The notes under the pieces were generated by a model that had not been told where the DNA came from, did no database searches, and saw nothing but the letters and a program-made list of their open reading frames with translations. Of a DNA stretch of 42,294 nucleotides, positions 41,163 through 42,294 are shown in pieces. Position numbers and translations under genes: made by a program. The DNA is taken from contig JAOXYB010060278.1 of the NCBI GenBank assembly GCA_028565635.1, forward strand, positions 1 to 42,294. Direction: 5' to 3'. The first letter of the stretch is position 1; each line of letters starts with the position of its first letter. The DNA comes from Phoronis ovalis. Its lineage: Eukaryota > Phoronida > Phoronidae.

Positions 41163-41771
41163 AATAAAACAGATATGATAATACCTCGTTAAGTTGTTCT
41201 TAGTACATTCATTGTACAGATTAATTGTTGATACACGCAATGATTACTACTTTTCCTGTTTTTGCTTAGCTCTGGCCTTTTTCATTTTTAACTTCACAAA
41301 AATGTATATTTTTTTCTGATAATTTCGTGTTATAATTCACTCAACAAACTGGTTATTAAAACATGGTGAAAAGTGACAAACAAATGAAAACAATTTCATG
41401 TTATAATCAGGAATCATCATACTGGCATGGAACTGAATGAAGTCGGTCTTGTATACTGTGCCTGGTGTAATAGTATGGCTGGCATGGTGTACTCCAAACT
41501 CGGAATTTCAACATCCAGTTTTGTTCGTACAAAAAAAGACATATCAATATGTGATTGTTTATATGGACACTTCGGCGACATCACTTGAAAGTAAACTAGG
41601 TAACTACTAAAATATCAAGGTATTTATTACTTCTTTAATCATATATTAAACGGAATGTTATCTAATTCCGAGTCAGTGTATTATTTACAGGCTCAAGTCT
41701 CTACTCCCGGTGTCTGTTATGAGCAAACATGACATTTTGTGACATCATCAAAAATAAGATACTGAAAGGTG
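40503..41771. other. Intergenic sequence upstream of the Kazal-like gene
   Basis: A 107-codon open frame at 40523-40846 has very AT-rich codons and no recognisable domain; I treat it as unsupported. Nothing else coding is visible apart from the duplicated segments listed separately. Confidence 0.4.
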
Positions 41772-41779
41772 TATAAATA
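41772..41779 (+). promoter_or_regulatory. TATA box of the Kazal-like gene
   Basis: TATAAATA lies 112 bp before the ATG at 41884. A start site about 25-32 bp downstream (near 41800-41808) would give a roughly 80-nt 5' UTR. A clear TATA box suits a strongly or tissue-specifically expressed secreted protein. Confidence 0.65.
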
Positions 41780-41883
41780 CGGGCAAGTTCACCACTGGGA
41801 ACTAAAACACCTGTTTTCAGAGTGACGAGTTAATACACGTTGCAACAACATCTGAAGTACGACTTCGTGAAACTTTTTCAATA

Positions 41884-42294
41884 ATGTTTTTCTTTGGAGT
41901 TCTACTAGTTACTGGTAAGTTACAACTCAAACACAAATAGCGTTCTATTTAGGGATTTGTACATAACTGCTTGCTACGAGCAAGTGTGATTTGGGCTCCC
42001 GAGTTGCATTAATTGGTTTCAGCATTGCTTTTACGAATATTTTTTGTGAAAAACATGAAAACCCGCAATGTATGTATTTTATTCGGTTTTATCTCTCGGT
42101 TGCGACTAAGAATAAAACCAAGATTGCTTAATTATTTTCAATTATATTTTTATTGTAGGCGCTTTGGCCCAGGATTTAACTGACACGCCGTCTACCAAAT
42201 CGCCTGCGGATCAATGTTTCAGGATATGTCCTTTTATTTACATGCCCCTCTGCGACTCTAATGGTCAAACACACGGTAATGAGGAAAAGTTTAT
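41884..42294 (+). CDS. Secreted Kazal-like protein, 5' part (runs off the window)
   Basis: Exon 1 (41884-41914) encodes MFFFGVLLVT and splices in phase 1 at GTAAGT. Exon 2 starts at 42159 after TATTTTTATTGTAG. Together they give a signal peptide (MFFFGVLLVTGALAQ, cleavage probably after ALA or ALAQ), a short Thr/Ser/Pro linker, and then CFRICPFIYMPLCDSNGQT. This matches the start of a Kazal serine-protease-inhibitor domain (C-x3-C-P-x-Y-x-P-x-C-x-S-x-G-x-T). The residue two after the second Cys, the usual P1 position, is Phe, which would favour chymotrypsin-like targets. The following HGNEEKF has Glu where Kazal domains normally have the next Cys (N-E-C). Alternatively CACG|GTAATG is a splice donor. 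The 3' part lies beyond the window. Confidence 0.72.

Overview
This is an animal nuclear DNA window. It is AT-rich and intron-dense, with GT-AG splice sites, AATAAA poly(A) signals, a mobile-element-like inverted-repeat unit, a tRNA-like SINE remnant and one 100-N assembly gap. The gene set suggests a lophotrochozoan invertebrate, most likely a marine mollusc such as a bivalve: two polycystin-2 genes, a Peter Pan homologue, prefoldin 1, GLOD5, a mucin-like membrane protein, a Kazal-like secreted protein and an apparent methylthioribose kinase tail. The lineage is inference; no species marker is visible. Gene models were assembled by hand from splice sites, frame continuity and family resemblance.

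Layout from left to right. (1) 1-1.6 kb: an imperfect direct repeat, then the last two exons of a plus-strand gene resembling S-methyl-5-thioribose kinase, with a poly(A) signal. (2) 2.7-4.3 kb: prefoldin subunit 1, minus strand, four exons. (3) 4.34-4.70 kb: a 360-bp divergent promoter. (4) 4.7-13.0 kb: PPAN/Peter Pan, plus strand, ten exons, with an inverted-repeat element, a SINE remnant and an unexplained antisense ORF in its introns. (5) 14.2-23.4 kb: polycystin-2 copy A, minus strand, 15 exons, tail to tail with PPAN. (6) 26.1-33.4 kb: polycystin-2 copy B, minus strand, a head-to-tail duplicate with almost identical exon sizes. (7) 34.4-39.4 kb: a mucin-like single-pass membrane protein, plus strand, whose first intron appears to contain the whole GLOD5 gene on the opposite strand (35.5-36.6 kb). 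(8) 39.4-41.7 kb: mostly intergenic, with a GT microsatellite and local duplications. (9) 41.77 kb to the end: a TATA-box promoter and the first exons of a secreted Kazal-like protein, cut by the window edge.

The genes do not form a pathway. PFDN1 (chaperone) and PPAN (ribosome biogenesis) are housekeeping genes sharing a divergent promoter. The polycystin-2 pair encodes cation channels that could assemble together or be used in different tissues. The most interesting features are this pair with its unusual N- and C-termini, the nested GLOD5/mucin arrangement, and the tyrosine-rich tail of the mucin-like protein.
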